Shown here piece after piece: positions 10,900-21,499 of a stretch of 64,000 nucleotides of DNA. Each line of letters begins with the position of its first letter. Within the stretch, counting starts at the first letter, position 1. The position numbers were made by a program, and so were the translations under genes. The DNA comes from Blumeriella jaapii (Eukaryota > Ascomycota > Leotiomycetes > Helotiales > Drepanopezizaceae), in contig VWND01000067.1 in the NCBI GenBank assembly GCA_009599575.1, positions 744,001 to 808,000 on the forward strand, read 5' to 3'. A model generated the notes under the pieces. It was not told the origin of the DNA. It did no database searches and worked only from the letters and a program-made list of their open reading frames with translations.

Positions 10900-11053
10900 A
10901 ATACTATTTAAAAAAATACTTTGCTTTTATATCTGTTAAAGGTAGTCAATGGCAGAAGGTTTCGGAAAGGTCCATGCCTCGACCATAGCTAAAACTACCA
11001 GCTCCCATCAATACAAAGTATTACCGTTTTACACAAAATATTACCGTTTTATA
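10900..11053 (-). repeat. G1 copy A 5' LTR, outer part
   Basis: Relatively GC-rich conserved block shared with 41375-41475 and the reverse complement of 56880-57000. It contains CCATGCCTCGACCATAGC and the terminal TACAAAGTATYACCGTTTTAYA. The inner LTR boundary cannot be set because no second G1 LTR lies in the window. Confidence 0.65.
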
Positions 11054-11656
11054 TCCTGTTTTAAATAATATACGTAATCGTTTTTAATTATAATTAAAAA
11101 AAAACATAATTCTAATAAATGCAATTTAATCTATTCTATATGATTTAAAAACCAATTAATCAAAAACTGAATTTTTTAATTTCAAACTCCTTTGGTTTTT
11201 TAATCCGTTTTTGGCCTTTTTGCTATTAGCTTTTATAAAAAGATAGCGTTTCGCTTGTTGTATAAATTTTTTTTTTTTTTTTTTTTTAAAATGGCTCGAT
11301 AACGCGTCAATCGAAATATCGTTTTATTTTACGAACGTTTTAATAGTTTTTCGTCGATAATATTATTAAGCGTCGCGGCGACGAAAGCTTTTTACGATTT
11401 TTTTTCGTAAATAATAAATTCCAGTTTTTAAACGTGGTTTTACGCTTTATAAAAAGCGCTGAAAATTTTTATATTAAAATCGTAAAAAGAATCGATTAAT
11501 TCGTCGTAATTAAAATCGATTAACGCTTTTGCTTTGCGTAAAACTAATAGATCGGATTACGGCTGTTTACCGACGAATGCTTTCGAAAAAGCTTCGAAAC
11601 TTATAAAAAAAACTATTTTACGAAATAATTCAGAAATAATCGTTTGCAATCGAAAC
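11054..11656 (-). pseudogene. Unrecognised coding relic U, 3' part
   Basis: Sequence between G1 copy A and the G2 insertion; it is the left half of an older unit whose right half is 18059-20924. On the minus strand, 11656-11295 reads as a long, rarely interrupted frame beginning FRLQTIISELFRKIVFFIS and continuing through KAKALIDFNYDELIDSFY. I do not recognise the family. A T-run (11267-11287, poly-A on the coding strand) follows the frame, then about 210 bp of AT-rich non-repetitive sequence with few CpG. It could be the 3' end of an old non-LTR or other element, or a relic host gene. Confidence 0.35.
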
Positions 11657-11920
11657 TGTGACGATCTAATCAGTCGGAGGGCTGGGAGATCAGTCAACTG
11701 GTCGCCGTGTTCACATGGTATAAAACGAGCCTTTGGTTTTGTAACAAAGATATTCACTTAGAATCAACAACTGCAAAAGGCAGAGGTTGCTAAAAGAAGA
11801 AAGCTTTATATACATGATAGTCTCCACAGTTAATAAAAGACCCACCAAAAGACCAAAGAGCTTGCAACTATACGTAGTTGCTGGGATGACGCGAGAGGGG
11901 CAAACGAATAAGTCGTCACA
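11657..11920 (-). repeat. G2 copy F 3' LTR (264 bp)
   Basis: Direct repeat of 17792-18053. Terminal inverted repeat TGTGACGA / TCGTCACA is intact at both ends. All visible differences from the other LTR are transitions, in both directions, so both LTRs were mutated after insertion. On the coding strand a TATATAAAG box lies near 11800-11808. Confidence 0.95.
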
Positions 11921-11937
11921 CTACCCCCCCGTCCGAA
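11921..11937 (-). promoter_or_regulatory. G2 copy F polypurine tract
   Basis: On the minus strand the sequence reads CGGACGGGGGGGTAG directly before the 3' LTR, the expected primer site for plus-strand DNA synthesis. Copy E has the same site as CGGACGGAGGAGTAA at 54742-54756. Confidence 0.8.
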
Positions 11938-12163
11938 AAAAGCGCGCCCTCGAGCTTTTATCCATTGGTACGTCGCTATCCAAATAATCGTACGAATTCA
12001 AACCTTCGGAATACGCCTTCAGCCAGTTTACAAGTTTTGCAAAAGAACCGAGAAGCTTTTTATGCGCCAAATAAAAATCGCGCACCTTTAAAAAAGCGTA
12101 TATAAAATCAGACGCGAAGTACCACGTAAGATTTTTATTTAAACCTACCCAAAAAGCTTTATA

Positions 12164-12445
12164 CTAAAAGGTTTTCCGCTGCATTCGATAGGCGATCAAT
12201 TCTTCGACTTCGTATTCAAGCTTATCAGTTATATTAATAGATTTAAAAGCTGAATTAATCTGACTTAAAAGCGCGTCGTCAGCTGCTTTACGCAATCGAC
12301 TAGCGTAAAAAACTAAATATACGTTTATAATACTAAAAAGATTTAGCTTGAAAGCGTTATCGAAAATTTTGGCTACAATCTTGAAAAGGCCGTTTGTAAA
12401 ATTGTCGAGCTTGCGAAAAGGCCGGAAAGTCGGAAATGGACGCAT
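12164..12445 (-). pseudogene. G2 copy F integrase C-terminal (chromo-type linker) region
   Basis: Open 93-codon minus-strand stretch. It has the typical gypsy integrase tail: RKLDNFTNGLFKIVAKI (family KLD-K--GPFKI--KIG), then NVYLVFYASRLRKAADD (family VHPVFH-S-L) and LEYEVEELIAYR, the phrase that starts the chromodomain-like end (EYEVEEI). It is one of the best preserved coding stretches in the window. It is a fragment of pol, not an independent gene. Confidence 0.8.
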
Positions 12446-12519
12446 ATCGAGCTATACGTAATCGCCAACGTCAAAATCGATCGCGCGGCGAAATCTATTC
12501 GCACTTCTTTTTATTTTAT

Positions 12520-13250
12520 CGTATGCTTATTAAAAATGCGATTTGGCGAAATTCCAGGCGTCGTAATAGCGGCGAGCGTACGCACGAGCTTCGTTTGCGT
12601 TTAACTTATATAAAAGATTGAAAAAAAGGGAAGTATCGAGCTTCCAGTTTCAATTGATATAAAAAATATAACCGTATACAATTTTAAAAAATAAAAGGCC
12701 ACCTAGACTCTCGTAAAAAAAAACCATTTGGGCGAAATCTATTATTAAAAGAAATTCGCTCCAATCGTTTTAATAAAAATTTACGAAAGGTCGAAAGCGT
12801 TTTTGCAGATATTAATTATAAATTTCGGTCTGACCATCGGTTTCAGAATAAGCGGCTGTCGAAAGCTTTAATTGCGTACCGAATATTTTGTTTAATTTAA
12901 ACCAGAAAATAAACTAATACTAAAGGCCACGATCGCTAATAATACTTTTTAAAAGGCCAAAATACCTGTATATATAAAATATATACAATTTGGCGAAGCT
13001 TCGAACGTCGATATTTTTATAGCAGAAGATCGAAATAGCCTGTTTGGAAAAGCGATCTATCATTACGAATACGTTATCGTAACCGTATTTATTTTTATTA
13101 AAACTGCAAAAGTTTATTATAACATATTCCCAAAAATGGTCAAAAACAAAAAAAAGCTAAAAAAGACCGGGGCGCTTATCTTTTGAAACAAAACTTCTTC
13201 GATAAACGTAGCAATTGCGACAGTATTATTTTACGAAAGCTGTTATACCT
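12520..13250 (-). pseudogene. G2 copy F integrase core relic
   Basis: The minus strand near 12860-12830 reads LSTAAYSETDGQTEIYN, the integrase phrase ST-YHPQTDGQTE with the region of the catalytic Glu. The upstream core contains readable but stop-broken sequence. Copy E carries the same phrase at 53805-53865. Confidence 0.8.
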
Positions 13251-13252
13251 CG

Positions 13253-13717
13253 CTAATAATATTGGTCCGAAAGCAATTGCGTAGTTTTGCGAGCGCTGGA
13301 ATAAGCGGTGGAAATCTGGTCGTATACTTTTCGTATAAAAGCCAAACGAAAATAATCGACGTCTGGTACTATCAGGCGGCCGTAATATAGCAGCAGATCG
13401 CGTTTAAATATATACGAAGTGTTATTAGCGTCGTTCCCTTTCGTAGCGTTTCGTACAGCTTTTTTTCGGAGAACCATTAAGCTGCTAGCTATGCGATTAG
13501 CGTAGAAAAGCTGGTCAACGACACGAAGTACGGATAAAAAATCAGTTATTTCAACGATAAAAACAGCTGTTTCGGAGGCCGTGAAAAATCGAAGTTTTTC
13601 AGTCAAAAAGCGGTAATCGATCTGATCGGCTCGAAAAAAAGTTTGCAAGCGCTGAATGCGTTTAAAAAAGTTTTGGCGGTCGAGTTCGCTCGTACGACGT
13701 ATCAATGCGTTAACCAA
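13253..13717 (-). pseudogene. G2 copy F RNase H tail / integrase N-terminal open stretch (154 codons)
   Basis: Longest open frame in the window. It begins with the end of RNase H (VNALIRRTSELD, family ADALSRR), runs through a spacer and ends with the start of the integrase zinc domain (LAFIRKVYDQISTAYSSARKT, family LIREVHD----AHPG-KT). The ATG at its start is internal, not a true start. Survival of 154 codons shows that this part escaped most mutation. The same region in copy E (52990-53430) is broken. Confidence 0.8.
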
Positions 13718-14150
13718 AAGATTGTATTTATTTAATCTGTACGTAATAAAAAAGTTGTAATCGGCGAAAAGCTCGGCCCAGCGTGCCTATCGAGCGTTCA
13801 AAAACTTGGAAATTATAAAATACTCCAAGGCCTTGTAATCAATAATTATTTTGATTTAATAAACTAAGCTAATCAATTCAACACGAAAATTACCTAAAGA
13901 TTTTACAATTGCGAATATCTTTTTATCGTATACGACGTAGTTTAGCTCTGCGAAAACTATAATTTTGCTAAAATAAGCGACTAAAAGCCAATCGTCGCTA
14001 TAGAATTGCGAAAGTACAAAAGCCACTACGCCGTCGGAAGCGTCAGTTTTTAATATGCAAAAAAAATCTTGCCTGTAATATTATAAAACTAATGCAATAA
14101 TAAAAGCTAATATAAAAAGGTCGAAACTCTTCTGATATTCAAAAGTAAAA
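13718..14150 (-). pseudogene. G2 copy F RNase H relic
   Basis: Minus-strand RNase H between the RT and the open stretch above. The reading matches the copy E segment at 52620-52990, which shows ETDALNGVIA (family ETDAS--A-GA) and KILAIVR-like sequence. Several stops. Confidence 0.65.
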
Positions 14151-15060
14151 TTAAAAAAAACGTTAACTTTGGTCAAATAAACCAAAAGCTTTGCAATTAT
14201 ACCGTAGTTTTTAATAAAACGTCGGTAAAAATTACAAAAACCAAAAAAACTTTATACACTTTTTACAATAGTAAAAAGCTTTCAGTAAACGACCACGGAA
14301 ACCTTTTCTGGATCTACTTCTAAGCCTTTAATTAAAATAATAAAACTTAAATAACAAATCCGAATAACGTTAAATTCAGATTTCCGAATATCGGCCTGTA
14401 ATCCAGCGTCAGCGAGCCTTTAAAACATTTTGCGAACGTATATAACATATTTCAAAAAATCGGACGAATAAATAAAAATATCATTCAGGTATACAATGCA
14501 AAAATCGTCCAAATAATCGAAGAAAACGTCGTTCATATAACGTTGATAAATTGCGGATCTATTAATAAAGCCAAAAGGTAGCACTTTGCATTTATAGGCG
14601 CCGTAACGCGTACGAAACGTCGTCAGTTTTTTATTAGCGGGATCTATTCGAATTCTATAAAAAGCTTAACGAATATCGAGCTTCGTAAAAATTCGCGCTC
14701 CCGAGAAACGAACAAAAGTCTTATCGATAAAAGAAAAAAAATAGCGATTTTTACGAATAACATTATTAAAAGCTCGATAATCGATACAAAAACGCAATAA
14801 ACCGTCGGGTTTTTTGGCGAAAAGCACTGGAACAGCGAAGAAAGCGGTAAAAAGTTCGATAAAGCTTTTGTCAAAATTATCTTACAAATAAATCTTAACA
14901 ATTTCGAGTTCCGGAATCGACATCTTATATAAAAAAGTGTATTTTAGCTTTTTCTCATTTATAATAAGCTCGATTTTATAATCGTAAAGCCGGTAAGAAA
15001 CTAGCTCGTTACTGGCGGCCTTAAAAAACACGTGTTCGAAGTTTTTGTACTCCGGAAGGA
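14150..15060 (-). pseudogene. G2 copy F reverse transcriptase relic (YLND)
   Basis: Minus strand near 14510-14462 reads CIVYLNDIFIYSS, the RT active-site box with Asn in place of the first Asp. Around 14810-14700, FFAKNPT...YCVF and IELLIM remnants correspond to KKPDG-LR-C-DYR-LN. It is clearly the polymerase of a gypsy element, inactive through the D-to-N change and stops. Confidence 0.8.
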
Positions 15061-15386
15061 AAAATTCGAAAAAAGGTTTATTCGAAGTTAACTCCGCTAA
15101 GCTAATTGAAAAAATCGAAATCGATATTTCATTAGTTCTGAAACGTTCGAAAAAATTATAAGATTAGGTTTTGAAAAAAGTGTTGTACGTAAGGTCGTCT
15201 AGTATTTTATCGATTTCGTACAGGAAGATTAAAAATATTTCAATTGTTTTTTTTTTAAAAATCAGCTTAAAAACGTATGCAATAATTTGGCAGATGGAAA
15301 TTGGGTAAGCAGTAGGTTAAAAAACTCGTTTTCGAACTGGTCGTTTGGGAGGTTCAGAAAGTGGCTTGTTTAAACTATCGATTATA

Positions 15387-15608
15387 TTAAACTGAAAGGC
15401 CATCGAAGGCTTTTCTTCGGTTTTTGATATAACTGTTTTTCGTAAAACGAGAAAGCTGTTCTGACGAAGGAAAAAAAAAAAAAAAAGTAAAAATAATAGA
15501 AAAGAAATCGGCAGCCTGGGAAAATGGTGTAATTTCTTGTATTATCCCATTGGCGTCGCCATCGAAATTAGCACCGCGAATGAAATTCGACTTTTTCGCG
15601 CTTCGCAC
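15387..15608 (-). pseudogene. G2 copy F PR-RT linker containing a 33-bp motif
   Basis: Open 73-codon minus-strand stretch between protease and RT. It includes NFIRGANFDGDANGII, of which IRGANFDGDAN is exactly encoded by the 33-bp motif at 15549-15581. No known domain otherwise. Confidence 0.55.
15549..15581. repeat. 33-bp inverted-end motif, G2 copy F
   Basis: On the minus strand it starts ATTCGCGGTGCTAATTTCG and ends CGCCAAT. It is the least mutated example of the second subtype and is in frame as eleven codons. Its counterpart in copy E is 51140-51172. Confidence 0.88.
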
Positions 15609-15968
15609 AGCGTCGTAAATCTGCTACAATTGATCAAGATTCTTATTACGTTTCACAGCGTCGTTTTAATAGCGAAATTAAATCTTTCGGAAATGCAAAT
15701 AAAAAACTTTAATACAACGAGCGTAAAAAGCTGTAGAAGAGTAAAACTTCGGCCAATAAAGCTTGCGTTTATTACAATTTAATAAAACTTGATGTTCGGC
15801 CAACCAAACTCTTCTTAAAATCACACTATAATTTCCGAGGTTAATAATTAAAAAAAAAGTAAACGATTATATTCGATTGTCAACAATAAAATTGAAAAGC
15901 GTAAAATATGTAATTAAATAGCCACGAGCTTTATTATATTCTTTTACAAAAAAAAAAGCCGGGAAAAA

Positions 15969-16169
15969 TTAAATCAAAAGTTTTAAAAAAAAAAAAAAAA
16001 ACTTAATCAGCGCCGAATCGATTAACGCATAACCGTTCGCTCTAGAATCGGCGAGCGCCTTTACTTTATACGAAAAGCCATTCTTAATAAATATAACGGG
16101 AATTATTAATAAATCGCCACCAAAAAGCTTTCGAACGTTAAAATAACGCATATCGCGCAATACGCCCAA
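15969..16169 (-). pseudogene. G2 copy F aspartic protease relic (DSRA)
   Basis: Open 66-codon minus-strand stretch. It reads RDMRYFNVRKLFGGD, then VKALADSRANGYALIDSALI. ALADSGANG is the retropepsin active site; here G is changed to R (GGA to AGA type transition). In copy E the same site reads ALADFKANGYALID (about 50678-50720). Confidence 0.78.
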
Positions 16170-16229
16170 AAAAAAAACTTTGCTTAGGCCTGGGCGTTTC
16201 CTCGACTAGCGGAAAAGCCTTCAACTTCC

Positions 16230-17701
16230 TTATATGCGTCTTGAAAGTCGTTTGGAAAAAGGTTTTCGTTTTTACTACTACTATCAGAGGGCGAATCTTC
16301 GGCCGGCTCGACCTCGTTTACACCTACCAGCCTGGAAAAGCCTTTGGGTGGAACCGAGGGTCGGCCCGTAAAAAATCGTACAAATTGGCCTCGAATCTTC
16401 TGGTATAGAATAAAAAACGAGCGTTATCGTTGATCCGATCGAAAAGGAAAAACGCCAAAAAAGGCGTTCTGGCGTAAAAAAAAAAAAAAAACAAAAGGCT
16501 GAAAAAAAGCCTGTAAAGCACCAAAACGACTCTCGTACGTACGATTTAATTCGTAATACGCTTTGGTTAAAAATCTACCACTTTGATAAATAATAGACTT
16601 GGTTAAAAAGCGACTCGCGTATAAAATTCGTTTAGCCAACTGACCTTGTTTTTTTTGTCGAACGGCGATAAGCCAATCCTTAAAAGTCGTTATACGCGCC
16701 TATTCCAAATGCAGCTTTTCCCGTAGACGCTTTGGTATTTTGTCGCGAAGGGCGTCTCGAAGCTATTTGTCAATTCGTATTTAAGCGTTCGCTGCGAAAA
16801 TAAAAAATCGCAAATAAAAGCGCCAGAAATCGTCGTGCGTACTTATTGCAAACATTTTAAATTCGTCTTCGGCCTTCTGAACGTCGGAAAAATCGGCCAG
16901 AAAATCGGCGACCTTTTTGACTAATTCTTCGGAAAAAATAGGATCGGAGCGGTCCAAAATACGAAAGATCAGAAACTTCCTTGCCACGCCTTCGGTCTGA
17001 TCGAATATATAATTCTTGCGAAATCGATCGCCAGCGAAATAGTCGTAGTAAAATTCGAGATTATCGAAAACTCTAATCTCCCAATGGCGTGCTTTGTAAT
17101 CTTCACCATTATCTAGCTTAAATTCAAAATTCGGAACGCGTTTTATACGAATTAATCGAAAATCAGCAGATAAATAGAAACCATAGCGTTTAAAAGGCGC
17201 GCTAGGATCTTGGCCGTTATAGGAAAATCCAAAGAAAGTTCGCGAAAAGCGTGAAGATTAATCTGCAGCGTCTATTAGTTAAAATAAAACGTTGCGAAAA
17301 AAAAGCAGCAGATTCGCGACTGGCAAAAGCACGTTCGATAGATTCTACCAAACGCTCTGATTAAAAAGTTTGTCGCAGTCGTATAATTTCCAGAAGTTGT
17401 CGTTCACGCTTTTGCGCTTCCTTCAGTTGATTTTGCAAAAGTCTCAACTGAATGCTTTCAGCGCTAAATTGCAAAAAAAAGATGGCAGGCGAAATAATTA
17501 GCGCTCTGCCTTTTCCTTTGTTTTTTTTTCCTCGGGGGGAGGACTGTTCTTCAGAAAAAAAAGCTTCTGGGGGAGGCTGCTTTTTCGCTGATTGAAAAAA
17601 GGGAGGTTGTGATGTAGTAGCAGAAGCTGAAAAGCTCTGCTAAAGGAAAAATCGTTGAACAAATGCCATTCTTCGCGAAATGCGGAAATAAGCCTTTTCA
17701 C
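16230..17701 (-). pseudogene. G2 copy F gag relic
   Basis: Minus-strand gag in several open pieces: 17701-17498 (N-terminal, Pro/Ser-rich), 16987-16781 (ILDRSDPIFSEELVKKVAD...DFWRFYLRFFIFAANA, a capsid-like helical segment), 16639-16424 (AKRILYASRFLTKSIIYQSG). No clean CCHC knuckle is seen. It lies directly downstream of the 5' LTR leader. Confidence 0.7.
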
Positions 17702-17791
17702 GACCGGTCGATCACTTTGGTATAACCCGTAAAAAATTCGAAAAAAAAATAGTTTACGCCGTCGCCAGCGTAAAAAAAAAGTTGTTGATAA

Positions 17792-18053
17792 TATAACGAT
17801 CTAATTAATCGAAGGGCTAGGAGATCAGTCAACTGGTCGCCGTATTCATATAATATAAAACGAGCCTTTGGTTCTGTAACAAAAATATTCACTTAGAATC
17901 AACAACTGCAGAAGGCAGAAGTTGCTAAGAAGAGAAAGCTTTATATATATAATAATCTCCACAATTGATAGGAGACCCACCAGAAGACCAGGAAGCTTGC
18001 AACTATACGTAGTTGCTGGGGTGACGCGAGGGGCAAACGAGTGAGTCGTCACA
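17792..18053 (-). repeat. G2 copy F 5' LTR (262 bp)
   Basis: Pairs with 11657-11920. On the coding strand it begins TGTGACGACTCACTCG, has a TATATATAAAGC TATA box at about 17940-17951, and ends at TCGTTATA (mutated TCGTCACA). The flank GAAAC follows at 18054-18058. Confidence 0.95.
17938..17952 (-). promoter_or_regulatory. Putative TATA box of G2 copy F LTR promoter
   Basis: ATTATATATATAAAGC on the coding strand, about 100 bp into the 5' LTR, where Pol II LTR promoters are expected. The 3' LTR and copy E LTR (54861-54875, TTATATATATAAGGC) carry it at the same place. Confidence 0.6.
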
Positions 18054-18058
18054 GAAAC

Positions 18059-20924
18059 TACCGAAAATGCTGCGGTTATTTTCGTCGTAATATAAATAAT
18101 ATAAATAATATCAAATTATTTATCGAAGCGTCGTTTTCGAAATAATTTTTGTATTTTTACGTCGTATAATTATTCGAGCAAATCAGCACCGCGCCGTCGG
18201 TTCTTTGGGTTTTAAATCTAACGAAAACCTTTTGCTTAGTCGAAAAACTGGTAAAAATTATTATATTTTCTATTTCGTAATTTTCGGTTTCGTAATCCGA
18301 CGAAATAATTAAAATTATTATTTTAAACGCGCTGAAATACGAAAAAGCTAGGCTTTTTTGAATAATTTTAATCAGTTTAGCGTCGTAATATAATTGCAAA
18401 TAAGTTTCGATTATTTTCGAATTATATACGAATACAAGCAGAACGTAATAATCGAAAATAGCGTCGATAAAATTTTCGATTTTTTTTTTTTAAAAAATCG
18501 GCGATATCGAATTTTATAATTGTAATGCGATCGGAACCAGCGAAATCTAAAGCGATCGGAACGTTAAAATATGCTACAAAACAGCAGTTTCCGAGATTCC
18601 GAATAATTAAAACAGCGAAATAAGGGCCGAGATGCATTTTGAAAGTTTGTTAAATAAAATTATAAAATATATTAACGAAAAAAGCTATAAGCGTTTTTTA
18701 GGTTTTAATTAGCCGGAAATAATATTTATACATAACTATTCTTTTTTTATAAAATATAATAATAATTTGTTTTTTCCGTTGTAAAATCCTACGTAATTAA
18801 CGAATTCGTAATTTAATTTAAATAAATTTTAAAATATATTTTCGGTCGAAAAGCTAAAAAAGTCGGCTTTTAAAAATACTCGTTATTTTTATTTTTTTTT
18901 TTTTTAATCGAATTTTATAATCGCGCTAAAAGCTTTGGAATCTGTTTTAAAATTTGCGTAGCCTAAATAAGTTTTAATTCGCGCTTAATAATATTCGCAA
19001 TTTTTCGTTGAAATATAAATTAATTATTAAAATTAATTTCGAATACGTTGTAATCCGAGTTTTTAATAACAGCGAATCGGCTAACAAAGCCGATCACGTC
19101 GTTTTCTTTTGTAATTAAATCGCAATACGCCGCGTAACAGCGTATATAAAAATAACAGAACTTGCCGTTTTTTTTAATATTAACGTTATTTGTAAAAACA
19201 AAATTAAAAAATCGGAATTTTTTAACGAAAAAAAATTCGAATAAAAACGGGTTACCGTTTTCAAAAATCTTTTTTATTTATTTTAATATATTATATTTGT
19301 AATTTTCCGAAAAAAATTTAATTTAATTTTTATTTAAAATAAAAAAAAAAGCTGCCGGATTTATTTAATATTTATGTAAAAATATCGAAATAAAATTTCT
19401 GAATCGTAGCGTCGTCGAAAGCGAAAGTTTTAAATAAAATAATTTAATTTTGCGTTTTTAATATAATTTTTTCCGCGATAATTTCGATTTTTTTTTTTAA
19501 GCTTTTTCGGTCGAATCGTATAATAATCGAAATTTTAAATATTTTTATTAAAATTTAAAATATTAGCGCAAATAATACGACGTTTTTAAACGCAGCAAGC
19601 GTTTTTGGCGTTTACGTTTTTAATTTCGAAAAATCAAAATTAAAATCGTTTAAATTTTTTTTTTTCGAAATGCCGAAGTTTTTTAAATCTGATTTTATAA
19701 AATCGTTTCGTTTTTTATTAATTAATTTAAAAACTATAGTTCGGCGTCGATTTCCGGCTGTTTTAATTCGCGACGCTTTTTTTACTAACGACGCGAATAA
19801 TTTTTTTTTCGAATAAAAAAAGTTTCAGAAATATCGGCGCGTTTTTTTACGTTTTCCGTTTTTATTTTTTCCGAAATCATTTTTATAAATATAATAAATT
19901 CTTTATATTCGAATAAACGATTATTTATTATTACGCTTTTAATTTTGTTTTCGGATTCGTTTTCGATAATTATAAATAAAAATCGCCGAATTGTTTTAAT
20001 TACCTTTAAAATATTAATTGCTACCGCGTATATTTTTTCGAATTAAACGAAAATAATATTAATTTTTTCGTTTTTTTCGTCGTCGTAAATTTAAAATATC
20101 GAAATAGCGTCGTTTTTTTTTTCGGTATAAAAATGCCGTATTTAGCGACGTTTAATTTTTTATTTTAAAAAAAAAAATTAAATTTAAGATTTCGCAGCCG
20201 ATTAAAACTTTTTTTAGCGATTATATAATATCGTCGATTAGTTTGCAAACAGCTGTAAAAAAGCTTGTAAATCTACGAGCTTTTGGGTTATTAGCTTTTA
20301 AAGCTTACGTTTTAAAAATATAAGCGTTTAATATCCAGACTTTTTTTTAATAAAAATAACGGTTTCGAAAAGCGAGCGAAATACCGAAATAAAATAACAC
20401 CGGTGATTTTGTTAAAAAACGTGATTTTAAATTTTTTTTTTTCGTTGATTTAACAAAAAACGCAGAATTCGATTTGTTATTTTTTTTTTATTATTTCGAG
20501 TTTTTTTTTGCTTCGGCGAAAGCTTTTAAAACGTTATCGTAATTCAGCAGAAATTTATCGTAATTAAAGCTTTTGCGAACGAATTCAGCTTTAACGAAGC
20601 TTTTGTAATCGAATAGAAATTCGTTAACGTTTTTAATTATTATATCGAATTGTTTTATAAATATTTTTACGAAAGCTGTTTATTAATTTGAAATAGCGGC
20701 ATTATACGCTTGCTTAAATTCGAAAAAGTTACGTATAATAATTCCGTTTTAAAATAAATTGAAAAAAAGTTTGCTAAGTTTAGCAACGTTTTGCTTAAAA
20801 AACGATATAATATCGATAGGTTTATTAATTAAAAAAATATATCATATTTTAAAAATAATTGAAAAAAAGTACGGAAATTGTAAAATATTTGTATTTAAAA
20901 ATCACGAAAATCCGTATGCTAATA
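18059..20924 (-). pseudogene. Unrecognised coding relic U, 5' part
   Basis: About 2.9 kb of RIP-type sequence with minus-strand coding texture and no second copy in the window. Readable pieces on the minus strand include a KAEFVRKSFNYDKFLLNYDN segment (about 20610-20545), GKFCYFYIRCYAAYCDLITK (about 19170-19110) with DVIGFVSRFAVIKNSDYN after it, and the open stretch 18637-18422 (FAVLIIRNLGNCCFVAYFNV...LDFAGSDRITIIKFDIADFL). I do not recognise these as gag, RT, integrase or transposase. With 11295-11656 it forms one unit of about 3.1 kb, split by G2 copy F. RIP mutation implies it was once repetitive, so an unknown transposable element is more likely than a host gene. Confidence 0.4.
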
Positions 20925-21038
20925 GTGGGCTGCCTTCCCACATTTATTCTGCGGGCACTCGAATAATGTGGGGGAAAGCAAGTGTCCTACTGCATCCAAG
21001 TGTCCCATCTCAGTTCATGATTTTTTAGGATCGCATTT
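20925..21038 (+). repeat. Left terminal inverted repeat with internal hairpin
   Basis: Inverted copy of 33798-33911. It contains a hairpin at 20937-20972 (CCCACATTTATTC pairing with GAATAATGTGGG around TGCGGGCACTC) and a direct repeat AAGTGTCC at 20980-20987 and 20998-21005. Base composition is much less AT-rich than the surroundings. Confidence 0.85.
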
Positions 21039-21223
21039 TATTGCTAGTATCTTGACTAGTTAGTAGGCAGAGGGAGCAATAAATGCACACGATAGGATTG
21101 GTTGACTTGTAGTAGTATTCTAGGTATGATGTGCGCCCTTATGGGGCGTGCACGGTACTCGGAAACTAGTCGTTTTAACAACCAGTCATATGAGCAACAC
21201 GTGACACTTAATTTAGCAACACA
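21039..21223 (-). repeat. Copia 3' LTR (185 bp)
   Basis: Direct repeat of 32487-32669, more mutated than its partner. It ends TAGCAACA next to a T-run that is an A-rich polypurine tract on the coding strand. It contains a CGCCC-TTAT-GGGGCG hairpin near 21133-21147 and an ACACGTGAC E-box-like site near 21198-21206. Confidence 0.92.
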
Positions 21224-21499
21224 CTTTTTTGACAGCGTGCAATAGTAGCTTTAAAGCTGATTGCAATGCGCCTGTCAGTAAAAAAACTAGCTATAACGTT
21301 ATATATATTTTATACGTTATTTATTTTGTATATTCTGAAAGTAAATTCAGCGTTTTTAAAAAGCGCTGTAAAACCTTTTATATTTGTATATATAATACAT
21401 CCTTTTTTCCATTAACTTTGCATTAAATTTTTAAATCGAATAATTGTAAACCTAGCAGCTTATATTATGCAACGTGGTTAGTCTCCGAGAATGGCTTTG

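Larger units (their letters stand above)
8221..11053 (-). mobile_element. Ty3/gypsy family G1, copy A, 5' half (gag, leader, 5' LTR)
   Basis: Minus-strand continuation of copy A after the G4 insertion/deletion. It matches 38690-41475 (copy B) and, reverse-complemented, 56880-59680 (copy C). It carries the zinc-knuckle region (about 8845-8915), gag (about 9175-10005), a long leader (10020-10900) and the 5' LTR end at 11053. The outer end shows a duplicated ACCGTTTTA-containing unit (11026-11053) that gives the LTR start on the coding strand as TGTAAAACGG. Confidence 0.85.
11657..18053 (-). mobile_element. Ty3/gypsy family G2, copy F, full length with TSD
   Basis: Complete minus-strand LTR retrotransposon, 6397 bp. 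LTRs at 11657-11920 and 17792-18053 begin TGTGACGA and end TCGTCACA (mutated to TATAACGA in the right LTR). The 5-bp duplication GAAAC lies at 11652-11656 and 18054-18058. A polypurine tract abuts the 3' LTR (11921 onward). Coding order on the minus strand is gag, protease, RT, RNase H, integrase, which is Ty3/gypsy. It is less mutated than its sibling E (41480-55023), with open stretches up to 154 codons, so it is younger or was hit by fewer RIP cycles. Confidence 0.95.

Noticed and set aside
11534..11987. Plus-strand ORFs across the F 3' LTR (75 and 66 codons)
   Set aside because: They span the LTR and flank; the LTR is non-coding and the same readings do not persist in the other LTRs.
20759..21028. 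89-codon plus-strand ORF
   Set aside because: It crosses from relic U into the left inverted repeat, two unrelated sequences, so it is chance.
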